In this document: in pieces, positions 48,668 through 58,273 of the stretch
How positions within the stretch are numbered: position 1 is the stretch's first letter
How the letters are laid out: every line of letters begins with the position of its first letter
From: Linnemannia schmuckeri
Taxonomy: Eukaryota > Mortierellomycota > Mortierellomycetes > Mortierellales > Mortierellaceae
Direction: 5' to 3'
NCBI GenBank assembly: GCA_029449235.1
Contig: JANATG010000007.1
Location: 2,480,001-2,544,000, forward strand
DNA: 64,000 bases
The notes under the pieces: model-generated
The model's input: only the letters and a program-made list of their open reading frames with translations
What the model was told of the DNA's origin: nothing
Databases searched by the model: none
Made by a program: the position numbers and the translations under genes

Positions 48668-48964
48668 CTATTTGGACTTACAAGCAGCGGCTACAGCCAA
48701 CTGCACGCGCTGCGCCAACTTCATATCAACCTCATCTGTGCTGTCGAGGGCGATAATCTCCTCGGTGGTGAAATTCCTCTCAATTGCGTCTGCGCCACAC
48801 TTACAGTGCTTATCAGCAGTTTTCGAATCAACGCCTTTCATTATGGCGGATTGCATACAATAATTTATGTATGTATCCTTTTCTCCAACTGGCCAGGATC
48901 CCGCATGAGCTGAGAGAGGAAACAGAAGGACACAGGCGCTAAGTAGCAGAGATGATGGACGCAT
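48668..48964 (-). CDS. Small secreted cysteine protein, bacterial-like
   Basis: An intronless 98-residue ORF with start ATG 48964-48962. Residues 1-22 form a textbook signal peptide (MRPSSLLLSACVLLFPLSAH, ending AHA before GSW). The mature part has four cysteines: YCMQ (near residue 39), HCKC (near 56-58) and AACKS at the C-terminus, with helical, charged sequence between (FTTEEIIAL, VDMKLAQRVQLAVA). By memory of pattern, this arrangement, an AxA site followed by W-P and a C...C-x-C...C layout with F-T-x-E-E, resembles small exported proteins of Gammaproteobacteria such as Pseudomonas; no search was run. In frame the ORF extends upstream to 49063, but the signal peptide argues for 48964. Neighbours are relics of mobile or recognition genes. 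Alternatives are a fungal small secreted effector, or a bacterial gene insertion now silent. Confidence 0.6.
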   Translation of the reverse strand: MRPSSLLLSACVLLFPLSAHAGSWPVGEKDTYINYCMQSAIMKGVDSKTADKHCKCGADAIERNFTTEEIIALDSTDEVDMKLAQRVQLAVAAACKSK

Positions 48965-49981
48965 ATTTCGAATACTGCTAATGCGCTTGTAAAAGAGCAG
49001 AAAAGGCATGCCTGGATTAGCTAGGCCTGTGTGGGCTTTTCCTTTCGGAGCAACGACTGCCAAAATTGTGGTGGATCTTGTGAGTAGCCACTGCCAGAAT
49101 TGGTGAAAGGCGTTCGTTGTAAATCATACCTGTAACGATTGTAGAAATCTTGAGAGTTGGAAGGTTAAGGAGGATTGTGAATGACGGCTGTAGGAGTATC
49201 TTTATGCGGGGCGACGGTACTTCTTTTATACCTGTTTCATGCTTCGCTGATCGAGTAGAATGGGAAAGGGAGAAAAGAAGGTCGTCAAGAACCCTATTGG
49301 CACACAATTGCCTACTCAATTAGAATGTATCGGATAAGAATAGATTGCCTTCTATCCAAGCAAGCTCAGGAGGATAAGGTCTTTACAACAGACATACGGT
49401 GTGCCTCTTTCGTACCCTTAGCATTTCCTTCCACGAAGGAGTACTAGGTCCTTTTCCACCTCCCACTTTTGCGACTCTGCGAAAGGACGTAAAAGGATCC
49501 ATTATGTGCATTGATACTCAGGTTTATGGATGAAAAACAAGATATATTAGAGAGACATACTGTATTCTGTGATGCATACAACTGTACAGTACCTAATGCC
49601 GCTTATGCTCAGAGAATATGTCCTTCCACGCTTGAAAGTAGATGTTCCGATATCTTCATAAATAGTAGATTACTCGATGTCCTCAAAAGTGAATGCCCCT
49701 TTATGCACTTCTTTGTGTTCTTTCATATTTCGCCTCCTTTTTTTCCACCATTGTCTAAACTCAGCTATATTCCCTATTCGTAGATGAGCAATCAAACAAT
49801 TACTGAAGTCTGTTTCAGTATAATAGGGAGAGTCGAACGCTTGGCTGCCACAAGCTAGGTACCGCTTAATAAGATCATTTCCAATTAGCGTGTTTCCAAC
49901 ACCGAAAAGGCGGGTAGGTTTCGCGTGCGCCAGAGACTTACAGCAAACAACTTTCTGCCATCGCGTAATAGCTTAGGCATT
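48965..49981. other. Intergenic
   Basis: Presumed upstream region of the small secreted-protein ORF. Only unconvincing ORFs on both strands. Confidence 0.35.
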
Positions 49982-50272
49982 TCCTTGATTTTTCCCATCC
50001 CTTATCCTTTGATGTTGTCCCTTGTTGTTGTCCCTTGATCTTTTCCAAACCCTCCCCTTCTTGGATCCCTTGATCTTTTCCAACGTCCCTTATTTTTTCA
50101 GCATCCCTTGTAATTGGCGTTTACTCTTCACGCTCACCTATTCTTTGGTGTTGTCCTTGACGTTATCCCTCCCTTGATGTTGCGCTTTAGTGTTGTCCCT
50201 TGATTTTGTCTCTTGGTGTTGTCTCTTGATCTTGTCGTCCTTTGCTATATCCTACCCCTTGATTTTTCCTAT
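49982..50272. repeat. Degenerate minisatellite, CCCTTGAT-TTGTCC units
   Basis: About 290 bp with at least seven imperfect copies of a unit of about 15-17 nt resembling TCCCTTGATNTTNTC (for example at 49982, 50034, 50068, 50173, 50199, 50226 and 50258), with decayed spacers between. Confidence 0.65.
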
Positions 50273-50639
50273 TTTTTGCTTTTTCTCTCCTAGCTCAATA
50301 CATCACGAACAAATCATATTGTTACCCAGGGAGAGGGTCGAAGGCCAGAGTTGTAGGATCACTGTTAAGTCCTCAATTGGTACGGGAGAAAAGGGGTTGT
50401 AGGTTGAAGGGAGATTAATAGTAGGGAGTAGTGATAATAGTGTCCTAAGGAACTACACGAAACGATACACTGCAGCGCGCCAGCGAAACTCTTGTCAGTA
50501 CTGCTCTCGTCCAAGAAGTGATGTGTAAAAGGACAAAGAGCAGACGAGAGGGCTTGGCGCACTACTTATACTATGTCTACTAAAGAATATGACTGCTAAT
50601 CTAAGGCGTCGCCACCGCTGCCTAGCCACCGCCTTATTT
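50273..50639. other. Intergenic
   Basis: Between the minisatellite and the helicase relic. No feature seen; the N-terminal half of the helicase (Walker A) is not found here. Confidence 0.3.
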
Positions 50640-52253
50640 TGCAACAATATCACAATATCAAGCGCCAGACATTGCATCGGTGGTTTCACATAACGAAGAT
50701 GGGTAGTCATCAAGGCTTCCCAAACTGCAACCCTAATAAGATCCGCGAGCAGTTGACGGACATTGGGGACGAAGGTCTGAGACCATTTATCCTCATTGGC
50801 GAGGTGTCGATGATCTCAAGAACGATGCTGACGGCTCTATCTAAAGCACTACAGCAGGCAGCATACGTGGATCGCGATATTGCAGTGATGATGTTTGGCG
50901 ACTTTGGGCAGCTTGGACCAACCAGCAAGGCTCTTGATACTACAGGCTAGCTGTGGAAATGTGACGAATACCGGAGCTTCCAGAGGATGGATCTTTTGCA
51001 AGCCTGCCGACAGACCACGGATCCAGGATTCAAGTTGATGCTTGACGATATCAGGCGTGAGGAATTGAATTTTGCCATGGCCAGCGTATTCTTGGAGATA
51101 TACCGCGTATCCAAGTCTGTTCGCGACGACGCTCTCCATATGCTATCGTACAAGAGAGAAGTTGCCGAAATTAACCGCCAGAAGTTGCGCAATTTACCTG
51201 GTGAAGAGTGGTGCAGCATCGCACGCGATAACGCTGGCATAACTCGAGATAAAGCTAAAAGTGAGGCATTCGAGGCAAAAACAGGACTGCTGACAGTTTT
51301 GTGGCTGAAAATTGAGCGAGAGTAATCTGTACGTCAAACGTAGATGTTGCCGGCGGCCTAGTCAACGGGAAGATTGGTGTGGTGACCAATATCTACGGGA
51401 AAAACGTTGTGTAGATAAGGACGGACGAGGGAGGAAGGATCTTCAATGTCCAGCCAGAGATCAGGATGACAAGAAACAATGGTCAAGAGCGGCGACAAAC
51501 CCCATTGGTGCTCGTTTGGACTATGACTATCCACAAATTTCAATCACTGACTATGCAAAAAGCCGTTGTACACTTGCGCAACGTGTTCACCTCGGGTCAG
51601 GCATACGTTGCTCTGAGCAGAGTTCGCACAGGAGACGATTTATTCGTCAAGGATTGGAAGCTCCGTGGTCTGCTCAACGTTAAGCACGCTACCCGAAACC
51701 GCTTGGCCAAGGAATCCAAGGAAGTCAGAGCCACAATAAATGCCAGAAAAGACGAGACGGAAGAAAGGGAAGAAGGCGAACCAAGGATTGAAATATCGGG
51801 TTATCACCATGAAAGAGAGCTAATCGAGACAGCGATTCAAAACTGGGAGGAAATTAGTAGTGTTTTCGGGCAGCAAGGCGATCGGCAGGATTACAGTGAT
51901 GATGAAAGGTCGACTCACGATCAGAGGTTTGAAAGCCAACAGTTCAACATCTCTTTGCAATGCAGCCTACAAGTCGTATGCTGTATGTTTTTGTCTGCAA
52001 ACTTGGATCCGTCATGTTCATGGACTTGTCCTTTTTTGATCGTTTTTCTTTTTTCTTTTTTCATCGCCTGTCCTTTTGTGATCCTTGGCCATAATGCATA
52101 CTTCATCTTGACCACTATTAACACGTTGACCGCTATTAACACCTTAACAATATTCCACACAATTATTCACACACTCTACAATCTCTCTGGATGGATTAGA
52201 AATGATGCGCGCCCACGCCTTGATAAGAAAGAGGAAGTACAAAGGAATCGGTG
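50640..52253 (+). pseudogene. PIF1-like DNA helicase, 5'-truncated and disrupted
   Basis: Superfamily 1B helicase motifs are recognisable: RPFILIGEVSMISRTML (Walker B region; usual DEVSM is GEVSM here), AVMMFGDFGQLGP (motif III), YKREVAEINRQKLRNLPG, GGLVNGKIGVVTNIYG, and the C-terminal TIHKFQSLTMQKAVVHL with SGQAYVALSRVRTGDDLF (motifs V and VI). The Walker A part is absent. Lesions are TAG 50948-50950 (DTTG*LWKCDEY), a frameshift near 51300 and a TAG near 51410 (KNVV*IRTDEGG). An acidic tail (ETEEREEGEPRIE) follows. PIF1-type helicases occur both as cellular enzymes and in Helitron elements; no Rep domain or Helitron terminus was found, so the origin is open. Confidence 0.8.
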
Positions 52254-53132
52254 ATTTTTCATTTACAATGACGAAGTGAATGTGCAAGTGCGTAGGGAAA
52301 AAGAAAAACGATAAGGAGAAATGAAATTTTGAGTCTCATGATTTTTTCAGTTTCTGCCGATTTGACAGGGCTTGTTCACCTTCCAGAAAAAAAAACAGGT
52401 CGACAACGAAAGAAAAATGTTGTTGCCATAAAAGGCAAAAGAATTTTCTTGCAGCATTTGCTGCGACCTTGGTAAAGTGAATGCTGTCTTTCGCTCAGGA
52501 TGGCACCGAGTCTAGGTGTGCGGGCTTGATCCTTGTTTTTGTGCTTGGCGTGTGGATTTGGAAACACAGCGACTATGCTTACGTAAAATGGTCATGGGAA
52601 AAAAAATTTCTGCAAGAAATGTCAAGGAGCCAGGCTCAGGAAGATAAAGAAAAAGAAAGTAGGAGAAAGAGGGGAATGAGGAGGAGCTAGAGAAAAAGTA
52701 AAGATGAAGAAGGAAGGTCCGGTGGGGAATAGAATGAAAAGGTAGCGCTAGGTAGTAAGCAGAACTTTGAGCCTACTGTCGACCCAATTGTTGTACGCGA
52801 CTGAAAGAGAACGCGATCGAGTAAGGGCAAGAGGAGGGATTGCTTTTGTTTCCTTCGAACATGATTCTGAGACAAACGTCTTTTTTGATCAATGCAATCG
52901 AGGCGAAGCATATTGTCACTGGCCATATATATACATGTATATGTATATTCTTTGTTCCTTTTTCTGTCTCTAATTCCTTTTTTTCTTTTGCGCCCACCAC
53001 ATCCACCCTCCCCTACTCTCGTCGCACATCAGACACATATTCCTCACTCCATCATACCCACCCTACCCTCTTACGCCTCGACCATCGTGTGACTCAGACC
53101 CTCATTCCCACCCAAACACCATCACTCGAATC
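52254..53132. other. Intergenic; upstream region of the coiled-coil gene cluster
   Basis: About 0.9 kb. The last 150 bp are C/T- and C/A-rich, like the leaders of the other cluster genes. No gene seen. Confidence 0.4.
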
Positions 53133-54368
53133 ATGGAAGGCATCATCACCATCGACCCTCACAAAAATGGCCAACCCAACCACTACAACACCCAACAACA
53201 GAAACAGGAAGAACAATACTGGCAGTACCTGCGACAAGCCGACAACGACCGTCGATCTCGAGAAGCTATCCTTCGACAACTCCAACCTTACATCGAGACC
53301 GAACGACTCCTTCAACAGCAACAACAGGTTCAACAGCTGCAACAGCAGAACCGCCTACAGCAGCAGTTATTGCTACAGCAGCAGAAGCGACTTGCCGATG
53401 AGCTGGAGTGGTTAAAAAAGCATCAGCAGAAGCAGGCTGCTGTTATTGAAAGGCAGCGACAGGCTAGTTTGGCAGGAAGACAGAAATCGCAGAATTGGGA
53501 AGGAGAGGTTCAAGAGAAGGGCGTTTGGAGTCAAGGGAAGGAGGAGAAGGAAGTACTAGTCGGACAATCACTGCAAGAGCTCTGGGAGCAAATCCCCTCG
53601 TCCAAGGACCAATTGCATACAAGCAGGATATATCAACAACAGCAACAAACAAATCTTTCACCAAAGCAACAGCAGCACCGCGAGACTGAGTTTGAACAAC
53701 AACAGAGGCAACAACAGGCAGAGTTGGAGGAGAGACAGTGTCGTGAGAAACAGGACCTCTGGGAGTTGTACACGTTGAGGAAGCAGCAAGAGCAGGAAAT
53801 AGTTAAGCGACGACAACAAATGCAACAGCAACAGCAAGCAATCCTGTCGAATATACTCCAGCAACAATCACCATCAACAGAGAGGGACGACGGGTACTCG
53901 GAACTGATCAGATCGGGGCCACCGCAAATACAGGAATCGAAATCACACAAACCCCGACCCCAGTACAACCGGCCCCTCATCCCTGCGCCTCAGAACTGGG
54001 TCCAATCCACATTCGACACTGACAATAACAATCAAGGCGGCATCGAAGACAAGTACGATGATGATGAGGAACTTGAGGAAGACTATCACTCAGGGCAACA
54101 ATACCACCAACAAGCCCAACAGGACTGGCGAGATCTCCGCAGGCTTAACAAGATCTACGTCCCCCTTCCACGGCTCAAACGAGGTCGTAAGGGGCGAGGA
54201 GATTTTTTCAAGGATGATTACCACGCAGGGTACAACAAGATCGAGATCCAAGCCTTGTCGTCGGCGAGAAAGGCTGCTTACGAGGCACAACGACAGAACC
54301 ATCAGTATCATAACACACCACAACCACCTCCACCACCATCAGCCCCCGTCAAGGAGCATTTGGAATAA
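53133..54368 (+). CDS. Cluster member A: Q-rich coiled-coil protein with GRKGKGD-DYHAGY C-terminal motif
   Basis: Intronless, 411 residues; I know no family for it. Start MEGIITIDPH; unlike members C-E it does not begin MG[ND]IF. Residues about 20-125 and 165-250 are Gln/Arg/Glu-rich with long predicted coiled coils (ERLLQQQQQVQQLQQQ, ADELEWLKKHQQKQ, ELEERQCREKQDLWELYTLR). An acidic Asn/Asp segment follows (near 295-320). The C-terminal 80 residues carry the motif shared with members D and E: QDWRDLRRLNKIYVPLP, KRGRKGRGDFFKDDYHAGY, then IEIQALSSARKAAYEAQ, and a Pro-rich tail. AATAAA at about 54470 may end the transcript. It is the first of a same-strand array, about 1 kb apart. Confidence 0.75.
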   Translation: MEGIITIDPHKNGQPNHYNTQQQKQEEQYWQYLRQADNDRRSREAILRQLQPYIETERLLQQQQQVQQLQQQNRLQQQLLLQQQKRLADELEWLKKHQQKQAAVIERQRQASLAGRQKSQNWEGEVQEKGVWSQGKEEKEVLVGQSLQELWEQIPSSKDQLHTSRIYQQQQQTNLSPKQQQHRETEFEQQQRQQQAELEERQCREKQDLWELYTLRKQQEQEIVKRRQQMQQQQQAILSNILQQQSPSTERDDGYSELIRSGPPQIQESKSHKPRPQYNRPLIPAPQNWVQSTFDTDNNNQGGIEDKYDDDEELEEDYHSGQQYHQQAQQDWRDLRRLNKIYVPLPRLKRGRKGRGDFFKDDYHAGYNKIEIQALSSARKAAYEAQRQNHQYHNTPQPPPPPSAPVKEHLE

Positions 54369-54780
54369 TATGGTTAGAAAGGGTAGCGAATGGGGGACGA
54401 TTGCTAGCCGACCCAAGGACATCCCAAGGATGCATAGATGGACAGTATCATGCACACCAGTAAAAAAGAAATAAAGATGATCCGTCGGCTGTGTTTGTTT
54501 ACATCCTGTGGTTTTGTTATTAGTGCTTTCTAGGCTAACAAAAAAAGGGATCTGTGCAGAGACTCAAGAAAGAAAGTAGGTAAGTGCTTCTTCTCCCCTG
54601 AAACTCAAAAGAAAAAAAAAAGACACATGATCCTCTGCTTTTTATTGTGCCTTCGCCTCTTTTTTTTTCATCCACCATTTTTTTAGATCTTCGCCAAAGT
54701 CTATTCTTGCTTTCCAGGCTCACTTCCCACATCTCCGACGCCTCATTACTACTTTCGCACGCGGTTCTGCAACACACAAA
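54369..54780. other. Intergenic within the cluster
   Basis: 3' flank of member A. Nothing further supported. Confidence 0.3.
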
Positions 54781-55016
54781 TCAAGCAGAGACTAACACGG
54801 AGGAGGTGCGTCGACAGAAGCGGGATGCTGAGTATGCACTGAAGGAGCAGGGAAGAGAAGGCTAAGCGGGAGAGGCAACAGCTGACGCAGGATGCTGGCA
54901 TTCAGACATAGAAGTGAGAGGATGAGTTGCTTCGCCATAGGCGACAACACTTTGAGGTTGAGTCGCGGAATTTTATCATTCAAAGGTTGCGTCAAAAATC
55001 AAGAATACGTAATTGA
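54781..55016 (+). pseudogene. Remnant of a coiled-coil cluster member
   Basis: Two charged coiled-coil fragments in different frames: EEVRRQKRDAEYALKEQGRE, then, after a TAG and a TGA, EDELLRHRRQHFEVESRNF and QRLRQKSRIRN ending at TGA 55014-55016. The composition matches cluster members A-E, and it sits between A and B. No start codon can be assigned. Confidence 0.5.
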
Positions 55017-55320
55017 ACATGTGACTGAACCCTCTCTAATTGGTTACTAACTTGCCAGTGTTTTTCTCGACTCTTTTTTTTTTTCTTCATGCGTTCTTTT
55101 ACGAGCACCAACGAAAACAAATAACCAGCAACGCTCCCCATTCACACGCGCGTCCGCTGCCATTTAACTCTCATCACTACCATCTCTCTCTGTTTCCATA
55201 CACAAACGCTCATTCATCTCAACACCGCGTTCCAACTCATCAACGCTCTCCCTCTCTGATTCACTCTCGCTTTCCTCGTGGGAACACAACACAACACAAC
55301 ATCACAACACAATCCACACA
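55017..55320. promoter_or_regulatory. Upstream region of member B with CA-rich leader
   Basis: C/T-rich from about 55130. The last 45 bp before the ATG are an ACAAC/CACAA-repeat leader (55278-55320), compatible with an unstructured 5' UTR. Confidence 0.45.
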
Positions 55321-55743
55321 ATGGTGATCACAACCAAGGCGACCTCGGCACGGTTAGAGCGCATCGAGAAACGTCAACAACAACACAAAGACCTCATCAA
55401 GTCCCAACAGCAAGCCGCAGTTCGCGCTCGTCACCTCCGTCAACAACAACACGCAGACCTCCTCGAACGTCAGCGACTCGCAGCATCAGAACGTCGCCAA
55501 CAGCGTCAAGAGAAGCACGCGACAAAAATTGAACGCCAGATTGAGGTCGCAGCAAAGGGGAAGGAGCAGCGGCTCAAACAGCATGCAGAGCTTTTGAAAC
55601 ATCAGACTGAGACCGCGGCAGTGAGACGGGAGCAGAAAAGGGAGAAGCATGAGGAGCTGTTGAAGAAGCAGGCAGACGCGTCCAGGAGGTCGACTAGGAG
55701 ATCAAAGGTGTTGGTCAAAGAGGAATCTAGTGCCAGTACATGA
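55321..55743 (+). CDS. Cluster member B: protein of five 22-residue repeats
   Basis: Intronless, 140 residues. After a 15-residue lead (MVITTKATSARLERI) the whole middle of the protein (16-125) is five back-to-back repeats of exactly 22 residues with consensus x-Q-R-x-x-x-H-x-x-L-L-x-x-Q-x-x-x-A-A-x-R-R, for example HLRQQQHADLLERQRLAASE and EQRLKQHAELLKHQTETAAV. A basic Ser/Thr-rich 15-residue tail follows. A period of 22 (two hendecads) fits a long, highly charged helix or coiled coil. There is no signal peptide or membrane segment. It lacks the MG[ND]IF start and the C-terminal motif of A, D and E, and is linked to them by position, strand, intronless structure and Q/R/A-rich repeats. Confidence 0.7.
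   Translation: MVITTKATSARLERIEKRQQQHKDLIKSQQQAAVRARHLRQQQHADLLERQRLAASERRQQRQEKHATKIERQIEVAAKGKEQRLKQHAELLKHQTETAAVRREQKREKHEELLKKQADASRRSTRRSKVLVKEESSAST
55366..55695 (+). repeat. Five tandem 66-bp coding repeats
   Basis: DNA encoding the five 22-residue repeats of member B (66 bp each). The copies have diverged at the nucleotide level but keep length exactly. Confidence 0.8.
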
Positions 55744-56333
55744 GTGTGAGAGAGAGCGATGCACAAGAAGAAAGAGAGACAGGACCGGACCCCGACCGAG
55801 CATTACAACAACTACAACATCGACACCAACAGTATCATAGCAAAAAAGACAAAACAACATCAAACAACAAAAAACGACAAAAGACAAACAATACATGGGA
55901 AGCGACATAGGGACGAACGGATACTTTTCTCGCCACCCTTGCTTATTTGCTTGCTTGCCAGGGTACGGTTCAAGACGACCACTGACCCCTTTGCTTATCG
56001 CACAATACACGCACACCACGCAGCATAAAACCTTAATAAAAACACCAAAAAGCGCGTTATTCATGGGTTGTCATTTTTCTCTTCGTTTCTAGCACTTTGG
56101 TCATTGCAAATGTGACCGTCATCTTTCTTCACTACACCGTCCACACTACATAAAAAACAAGGGCTGTAGCTTGTCGACTTTTAAAAAAAAATTCGTTCTC
56201 AGTGTCTCTCTCTTTCCTTCTCTAACTCTTTCATTCTTGCCCACTGTTCCTCCTTCCTCCAGCAGTCTCCTTCAGTCTTTCATTTCCATCCGTCGCCGTA
56301 TGACATACCAACCAGCAACTCCAACGGTCAAGC
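55744..56333. other. Intergenic between members B and C
   Basis: AATAAA near 56033 may serve member B. A C/T-rich stretch (56190-56290) precedes member C. Confidence 0.4.
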
Positions 56334-57017
56334 ATGGGTGATATATTCGACTTTCACAGCAGCAAAAACAAGGAATGCCAGGACGAAAAGTCCAAGCAGA
56401 GAGAAACAGAGTCGCTTCTACCTCGCTATACCCAAAAAGCAGAATACCAGCAACCGCTTCGTGAGGAGGTCATTCAGATCTACCATCCGTACCATGACAC
56501 CGAGCTCCCTCCACAATATTTCAATCAAGAAAAGGAACAGGAACTGGACCAGCAACGAATGACGTGGGTAGAGCAACAACAATGCCAAGCAGCAGTAGCA
56601 GCAACAAAGAGGGTACAAGACCGTCTATCCTACTTTTCGAAACAACAATCGCAACGAGCAACATGGGCACAGAAGCAGAGAGATGCAGCAGTCAAGTTGG
56701 AACAGCAACGCCAGGAGTATTTCGAGAAACAACAACAGCAACGAACAGTGTGGGCGGAACAGCAGAGAGATGCAGCAGCAAAGATAGGACTACAGCGTCT
56801 AGCATACGTTGAAAAACAACAGGAGCAACGAGTAGCGTGGACAGAGAGGAAGAGAGTTTACGCAGCGCATATGAATCAACAACGTCAAGCCTACTTTGAG
56901 AAACAACAAGAGCAACGAGTAGCAAGGGCAGAACGGCAACGACTTGCAGTAACAAGGAACACACAGTCAAGAGTCGATGGCGCCACATCACGTGTGTTTT
57001 CCAAGGAGAAGTCGTAG
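56334..57017 (+). CDS. Cluster member C: MGDIF-start protein with four 29-residue repeats
   Basis: Intronless, 227 residues. It starts MGDIFDFHSS: Gly2 is present, but position 6 is Asp rather than Ser, so myristoylation is less likely than in D and E. Residues 94-209 are four consecutive repeats of exactly 29 residues (94-122, 123-151, 152-180, 181-209), consensus x-Q-x-R-x-x-Y-F-x-K-Q-Q-x-Q-R-x-x-W-A-E-x-Q-R-x-A-A, for example QQRQAYFEKQQEQRVARAER. A period of 29 is one heptad longer than the 22 of member B. The region before them (LDQQRMTWVEQQQCQAA) looks like a partial fifth copy. The C-terminus is short and basic. It lacks the GRKGKGD-DYHAGY motif. Confidence 0.7.
   Translation: MGDIFDFHSSKNKECQDEKSKQRETESLLPRYTQKAEYQQPLREEVIQIYHPYHDTELPPQYFNQEKEQELDQQRMTWVEQQQCQAAVAATKRVQDRLSYFSKQQSQRATWAQKQRDAAVKLEQQRQEYFEKQQQQRTVWAEQQRDAAAKIGLQRLAYVEKQQEQRVAWTERKRVYAAHMNQQRQAYFEKQQEQRVARAERQRLAVTRNTQSRVDGATSRVFSKEKS
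56613..56960 (+). repeat. Four tandem 87-bp coding repeats
   Basis: DNA encoding residues 94-209 of member C, four in-register copies of 87 bp. Confidence 0.8.
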
Positions 57018-57195
57018 TCAATCATAAAAAAGCAACCTTCCATGGTTCGTCAGATTTTACTTTTGAACTTCCAAATGTGGCCGTCGTCATGCACGGACTC
57101 GGACATAAATGTATATCGATCAGTTTGCGAAATATGAATTCTTGAGAGCTCGCGTCAACACAACCCCTCCAATAACCTCAACCATAACTACAACC

Positions 57196-57716
57196 ATGGG
57201 CAACATATTTAGTCACAACAATTTCGACTCTGAGAGTAGGGAGCGCCAGAAGCGAGAGGAATGTGAGCCGTCAGCGAAGGGAAGCAGAACAGGCGGGATT
57301 AAACGCGTCCAAGCTACCATTGACGCGCTTCGCGTCCTCTACCATTTTAACCCTTCAAGCCTGGAGACAACAGCATCAACAAGTAGCAGGACACAGACAA
57401 GGTGGAAACCGATAACAACAAATCTCGCGAACAAACTCATTCAGAATTCTAAAAGATCTCGCACTACTAAGACTACCTACAGGACTGGCGAGGCCTCCGC
57501 AAAGCTGATAAAGCTTACACTCTCCCTGTTGGACAAGGACATCTGAAGAAGGGAAAAGGGGATATGTCTGAGCACGACAACCATATAGGACATATCAAGC
57601 CGGAGATCCAAGCCATGTCCTCGGTGGAGAATGCTACCTTTGTGCCCAAGCAGCTGAAAAATACCAACAGCAACTGCATCAGCAAACCGCAGGATGACAT
57701 CGTGGTCTCGGCTTAG
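57196..57716 (+). pseudogene. Cluster member D: MGNIFS-start gene with frameshifted C-terminal motif
   Basis: The ORF from 57196 starts MGNIFSHNNFDSES, the same start as member E, and closes at 57546 after 116 residues. In another frame from 57480 the DNA encodes the C-terminal motif of A and E: QDWRGLRKADKAYTLP, KKGKGDMSEHDNHIGH, IKPEIQAMSSVENA, ending DIVVSA (member E ends TSVVSA). A TAA (57468-57470) blocks this frame just upstream, and I see no intron that would join the two. The gene therefore looks like a frameshifted paralogue of E. A shortened 116-residue product could still be made. Confidence 0.65.
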
Positions 57717-58273
57717 AGTGGCTACTCACACTGTTCGAGGGAGGCACAAATGAAGATCATGAATTAGATCCCTTTTTTTTTCGCTCATCACTTGCAGACA
57801 CTCTTTTCATTTTTTTTTCTTTTTTTTGCACACACTTCCGAATAACCACACGTACAAAAAAAAACCAAGCACACAAACAAGCCAAGAAAAAAAAAGGTGC
57901 ATAAAGGTTATTTCTTGCATGATTTTGCCACAAATGTGAACATCGTTTCTTCTTCCTGCACGTCTTTTTTGTGTGCGCTAAGCGTGTGACATTCTGTTTC
58001 ATTGAAAACAACAAAAAAAAAAGGCGCCTTGAATATTGCCTCCAATATCACCTCGTTGCTTCATAGCTTTTACGTTTACACAAACAAACTCCATCTGTCT
58101 TCATCAACATATCACGCGTCACTCTCATTCTTTCCTTCTCTCACGCTTCAAACCTTTCCTGTTCCCTTCCTGACCCACCACATACGCACTTTCTCTCTCT
58201 CTCTTTTTCTCTTTCATATTACACTCCCACACATCGCCTCTAACACCTCCCAACCTTCGCTCGCTGTTTAATA
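57717..58273. promoter_or_regulatory. Upstream region of member E
   Basis: T- and A-runs near 57770-57890, then a C/T-rich leader (58090-58260). No gene seen. Confidence 0.4.
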
